Of a DNA stretch of 64,000 nucleotides, positions 61,464 through 64,000 are shown piece by piece. The position numbers were made by a program, and so were the translations under genes. A model generated the notes under the pieces. The model had not been told where the DNA came from and searched no databases. It saw only the letters and a program-made list of their open reading frames with translations. Position 1 is the first letter of the stretch; every line of letters begins with the position of its first letter. The stretch is taken from NCBI RefSeq assembly GCF_020708045.1, contig NZ_JAJFES010000012.1, positions 78,705-142,704 of the forward strand, in the 5' to 3' direction. Source of the stretch: Massilia sp. IC2-278. GTDB lineage: Bacteria; Pseudomonadota; Gammaproteobacteria; Burkholderiales; Burkholderiaceae_D.

Positions 61464-62408
61464 ATGCATCCGGTAACGACAGTGAGCAACACCAGTCCTA
61501 GTCCTCGTCCCTATGTGGGACGCTTCGCCCCATCGCCCACTGGCCCGCTGCACGCCGGTTCGCTGGTGGCGGCGCTGGCCAGCTACCTCGATGCGCGCGC
61601 CCACCACGGCGAGTGGCTGGTACGCATCGAAGACATCGACGAAGGCCGCAGCGTGGCCGGCGCCGACACGGCGATCCTGGCGCTGCTGACTTCCCTCGGC
61701 ATGGTGTCGGACCGCGAAGTCGTGTGGCAGAGCCGGCGCAAGCCCCTGTACGAAGCCGCGGCAGAACAGCTCGGCCGGCACGCCTACCCCTGCGGCTGCA
61801 ATCGCCGCGAAATCCAGGATTCGCGCCTGGGCGTGGCGCCCGACGGCGCGGCGATCTATCCGGGCACCTGCCGCCATGGCCTGGCGCCGGGACGCGGCAT
61901 GCGCAGCCTGCGCCTGCGCGTGCCCGACGTAGGCGCAGACGCCATTACCTTCACCGACCGTTTCATGGGCACGCTGACCCAGCGTCTGGCGAGCGAATCG
62001 GGCGACTTCGTCCTGAAGCGCGCCGACGGTTACTGGGCCTATCAACTGGCGGTGGTGGTCGACGATGCCGACCAGGGCGTGACCGACATCGTGCGCGGCG
62101 CCGATTTGATCGATTCGACGGCGCGCCAGATCTACCTGCAAACCCTGCTCGGGGTGCCGACGCCGCGCTACCTGCACGTGCCGGTGGTGCGCAATGCCGA
62201 TGGCGAAAAGCTGTCGAAACAGACCGGCGCGCTCGCTGTGCTGCCCGGCGACGAGCCGGCCGCCATTCAAGCGCTGCTCGATGCCGCGCGCTTCCTCGGC
62301 CTGCCTCTGGATCGCCCCGACTCGCTCGCCAGCTTCTGGCGTGCGGCGATTCCCGCCTGGTCAGCCATGCTGGCCGAGCGGGAGGGGCGTGCTCCTCAAG
62401 CCGGTTAA
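61464..62408 (+). CDS. gluQ: Glutamyl-Q tRNA(Asp) synthetase
   Basis: A 314-residue class I synthetase-like enzyme that attaches glutamate to queuosine in tRNA-Asp. HIGH-like motif in RFAPSPTGPLHAGSLVAALA, EDIDEGRSV, zinc-site cysteines in YPCGCNRREI and YPGTCRHG, KMSKS-like DGEKLSKQTGA. It lacks the anticodon-binding domain of GltX, as expected. Start may be ATG 61464 or GTG 61482. Its stop overlaps the stop of the convergent PEP-CTERM gene. Confidence 0.93.
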   Translation: MHPVTTVSNTSPSPRPYVGRFAPSPTGPLHAGSLVAALASYLDARAHHGEWLVRIEDIDEGRSVAGADTAILALLTSLGMVSDREVVWQSRRKPLYEAAAEQLGRHAYPCGCNRREIQDSRLGVAPDGAAIYPGTCRHGLAPGRGMRSLRLRVPDVGADAITFTDRFMGTLTQRLASESGDFVLKRADGYWAYQLAVVVDDADQGVTDIVRGADLIDSTARQIYLQTLLGVPTPRYLHVPVVRNADGEKLSKQTGALAVLPGDEPAAIQALLDAARFLGLPLDRPDSLASFWRAAIPAWSAMLAEREGRAPQAG

Positions 62409-62989
62409 GCCCGGCGGCGGCGCGCCATCATCCCCAGGCCGGCCAGGCCCATCCCCAGCATGCCCCAGGTGGCCGGTTCCGGAATCGGCGCCGCCACCAG
62501 GAAGCCGCGGATTTCGCCGGCCGGGTATTGCGAGGTGTGGATGTTGAGATAAGCCTCGTTCGAGGCGATGGCCTCGATCAGCGCGGCGCCGGCCGAGGCC
62601 GGGGTGCCGCCAAAGGCCGCCAGGAAGGCCGGGTCATAGATGGTGGCGTCGCTCAGGTCGAAGGATGCGCTGTAGCTGCCCGACGTGACCCCCAGCGGGA
62701 AATCGGTGAAGGGGATCGCGATCGGCGCCACGCCGGTGAACGCGGCCGTGGTGCAGCAGTGGATGTGGGCCATCGTGGTGCCGGACAACAGGTCGCGGAA
62801 AGGCACGTCGGCGGTCATGATGCTGCCTTCGATGTCGAAGGTAGCGACGCTGGAGCCGGGCGAGCCGTTCGGCGGGCTTTCGGCTGGTCCGCTGGCGACG
62901 GCCCGGATGATGCCGTCCTGGGCCTGCGCCAGGGCTGGCGCGCAGGCTGCGGCGGCGGCCAGGGCAAGAATGGACAAGCTGCGTTTCAT
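62405..62989 (-). CDS. CHRD-domain PEP-CTERM protein
   Basis: A 194-residue exported protein: signal peptide MKRSLSILALAAAAACAPAL, a CHRD domain (SSVATFDIEGSIMTADVPFR, MAHIHCCTTAAFTGVAPIAI, NEAYLNIHTSQYPAGEIRGF) and the sorting signal IPEPATWGMLGMGLAGLGMM followed by ARRRRA. The HIH and NIHT histidines are typical of CHRD. Probably surface-attached via exosortase. The gap to 63203 holds nothing clear. Confidence 0.87.
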   Translation of the reverse strand: MKRSLSILALAAAAACAPALAQAQDGIIRAVASGPAESPPNGSPGSSVATFDIEGSIMTADVPFRDLLSGTTMAHIHCCTTAAFTGVAPIAIPFTDFPLGVTSGSYSASFDLSDATIYDPAFLAAFGGTPASAGAALIEAIASNEAYLNIHTSQYPAGEIRGFLVAAPIPEPATWGMLGMGLAGLGMMARRRRA

Positions 62990-63203
62990 GGTATACCTCC
63001 TGATCAGGAAAGAAACCAACGCGTCACGGCGTGACGCTGCGCAAAAAACTAGCACGTTGGCTCGTGGGTATACACACGGTACGGATGGGCAAAGGCTGCT
63101 GAGCAATTAGCTCGTGCGGAAATGGAGAAGTCTGTTGGATATGATTCGATTACAGGGCATGCGACTCTGAAATCGAATCATTTTTACAACATGTACACGG
63201 TCC

Positions 63204-63665
63204 TTATTTTTTCTTCTGGATCGTGATTTCGCCGTCGGCCTCCAGGAAGGCGCACTGCATGTCTGAGCGCTCGCAACCGGCGGCACGCAGGGCCTGGTCC
63301 AGGTCTTCGGCCGTGATACGGCAATGGCGCACCACCTTGTCGAAGAAGACGCCGTCGCGGCCGATCAGCACCGCCGTGCCGTCCAGCAGCACCGACATGC
63401 GGCGGCTATAGGCGGAGATGATCGCCACGGCCGTATTCAGCACGATCAGGGTGGCGGCGATGATCAGGCCGCCGCTCAGGGAATCGTCGCCGCCCGAGAG
63501 CGAATTCGACACCGCTTCCGATAGCAGCATCACGACCAGCAGGTCGAAGGGCGTGAACTGGCCCACGGTGCGCCGGCCCGAGATGCGCACCATCACCAGC
63601 AGGACCAGGTAGACCACCGCCCCGCGCACGATGAACTCCCACCAAGGCAAATCCATGTCGAACAT
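63204..63665 (-). CDS. DUF421 (YetF-like) membrane protein
   Basis: A 153-residue protein with two to three membrane segments (FIVRGAVVYLVLLVMVRISG, LIIAATLIVLNTAVAIISAY) and a cytoplasmic DUF421 domain with RRTVGQFTPFDLLVVMLLSE and LLDGTAVLIGRDGVFFDKVV. Function is unknown in gram-negative bacteria. The start at 63665 is preferred because GGAG lies six bases upstream; ATGs two and six codons earlier are possible. Confidence 0.85.
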   Translation of the reverse strand: MFDMDLPWWEFIVRGAVVYLVLLVMVRISGRRTVGQFTPFDLLVVMLLSEAVSNSLSGGDDSLSGGLIIAATLIVLNTAVAIISAYSRRMSVLLDGTAVLIGRDGVFFDKVVRHCRITAEDLDQALRAAGCERSDMQCAFLEADGEITIQKKK

Positions 63666-63747
63666 CGCCATCTCCGAATGCACGCTGATGGGGCGATTCT
63701 AATCATTTTATTAACAGTGTGCCGTTCGGTTCGGCACGGCGGACACG

Positions 63748-64000
63748 TCATTCGCGGTGATAGCTGCGCATGCGGAACACCATCGTCCCTTTGCTGCGTT
63801 CGCAGAAGCCGCTCATGGTTTCACCCGGTGCGAGGGTCCGGCTCAGGCGCGTGCCGGGTTGCTTGCCGGCGCAGGCTGCGTGCAGTTCGTCGGGGATGGC
63901 GGGCAGGGGCGGTGGCGCAGGTGGCGCCGGGACGGCTGGTTCCGCAGGTGCGGCAGGGGCAGCCGGGGCAGCCGGTGGGGCCGGAGGCAGGGGCGCCATG
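63748..64000 (-). CDS. Pro/Ala-rich hypothetical protein, 5' end cut by window
   Basis: The visible part is the C-terminal 83 or so residues: a Pro-Ala repeat (PPAAPAAPAAPAEPAVPAPP) followed by a small domain (DELHAACAGKQPGTRLSRTL, ETMSGFCERSKGTMVFRMRS) with two cysteines. The frame is open to the window edge, so the start is unknown. The PA-rich stretch is probably a periplasmic linker; an N-terminal signal or membrane anchor would lie outside. No family recognised. Confidence 0.6.
   Translation of the reverse strand, partial: MAPLPPAPPAAPAAPAAPAEPAVPAPPAPPPLPAIPDELHAACAGKQPGTRLSRTLAPGETMSGFCERSKGTMVFRMRSYHRE

Overview
The window is a contiguous piece of a high-GC betaproteobacterial chromosome, most likely Oxalobacteraceae (Massilia/Janthinobacterium/Herbaspirillum type). 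The evidence is the gene orders folC-SPOR-cvpA-purF, rpsF-priB-rpsR-rplI-dnaB and mdh/gntR/sdhCDAB-sdhE-gltA, a DUF2863 protein, PEP-CTERM proteins, and protein sequences that look closest to that family. Most of it is ordinary core genome. Functions are read from motifs and remembered family sequences; no database search was run.

Layout. 1-6.4 kb: folate, cell-envelope, purine and sulfur amino acid genes (folC, SPOR protein, cvpA, purF, a PLP gamma-synthase), all on +, then a Sel1 protein. 6.6-9.1 kb: lexA (-) with an exact SOS box, divergent from the rpsF-priB-rpsR-rplI operon. 9.2-12.3 kb: dnaB, a PhoU-like DUF47 protein and a Pit phosphate transporter. 12.6-18.5 kb: PIN-PhoH ATPase, Bcp peroxiredoxin, Mth938-like protein, alaA and hom. 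19.0-21.1 kb: an LplT-PlsC fusion and tRNA-Pro(GGG). 21.1-23.3 kb: an AT-richer insert directly behind the tRNA, with three unknown genes separated by four related short repeats. 23.3-27.2 kb: AraC regulator, Fsr-type efflux pump, GDSL esterase. 27.3-31.1 kb: a minus-strand glycan operon (GT2, GT4, a 22-codon ORF, HAD phosphatase-like protein, GT9) with an ABC-transporter remnant upstream. 31.5-33.1 kb: two stress-type hydrophilic proteins. 33.3-37.9 kb: unknown protein, M14 carboxypeptidase, CYTH, serine hydrolase, DUF2863. 38.2-44.1 kb: Fur-box-linked siderophore receptor with piuC, and a second TonB receptor. 44.3-46.9 kb: acetyltransferase, alpha/beta hydrolase, PEP-CTERM protein. 47.1-59.5 kb: TCA-cycle supercluster. 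60-64 kb: rnk, small exported proteins, gluQRS, a CHRD PEP-CTERM protein, a DUF421 protein and a partial Pro/Ala-rich protein.

The TCA block is the clearest functional unit. mdh, a CitE-like lyase, a small exported protein and acnA run leftward. gntR, sdhCDAB, sdhE and gltA run rightward. A perfect 16-bp palindrome lies between mdh and gntR and is the natural operator for the GntR protein.

The most unusual non-coding signal is a family of GTAG-headed palindromic repeats in five intergenic places. Their outer frame is constant, while the inner stem varies with compensating changes, and paired copies carry matching cores. They look like REP/REPIN elements. The best candidate for something undescribed in coding space is the tRNA-Pro-adjacent insert with its gene-repeat-gene-repeat arrangement.
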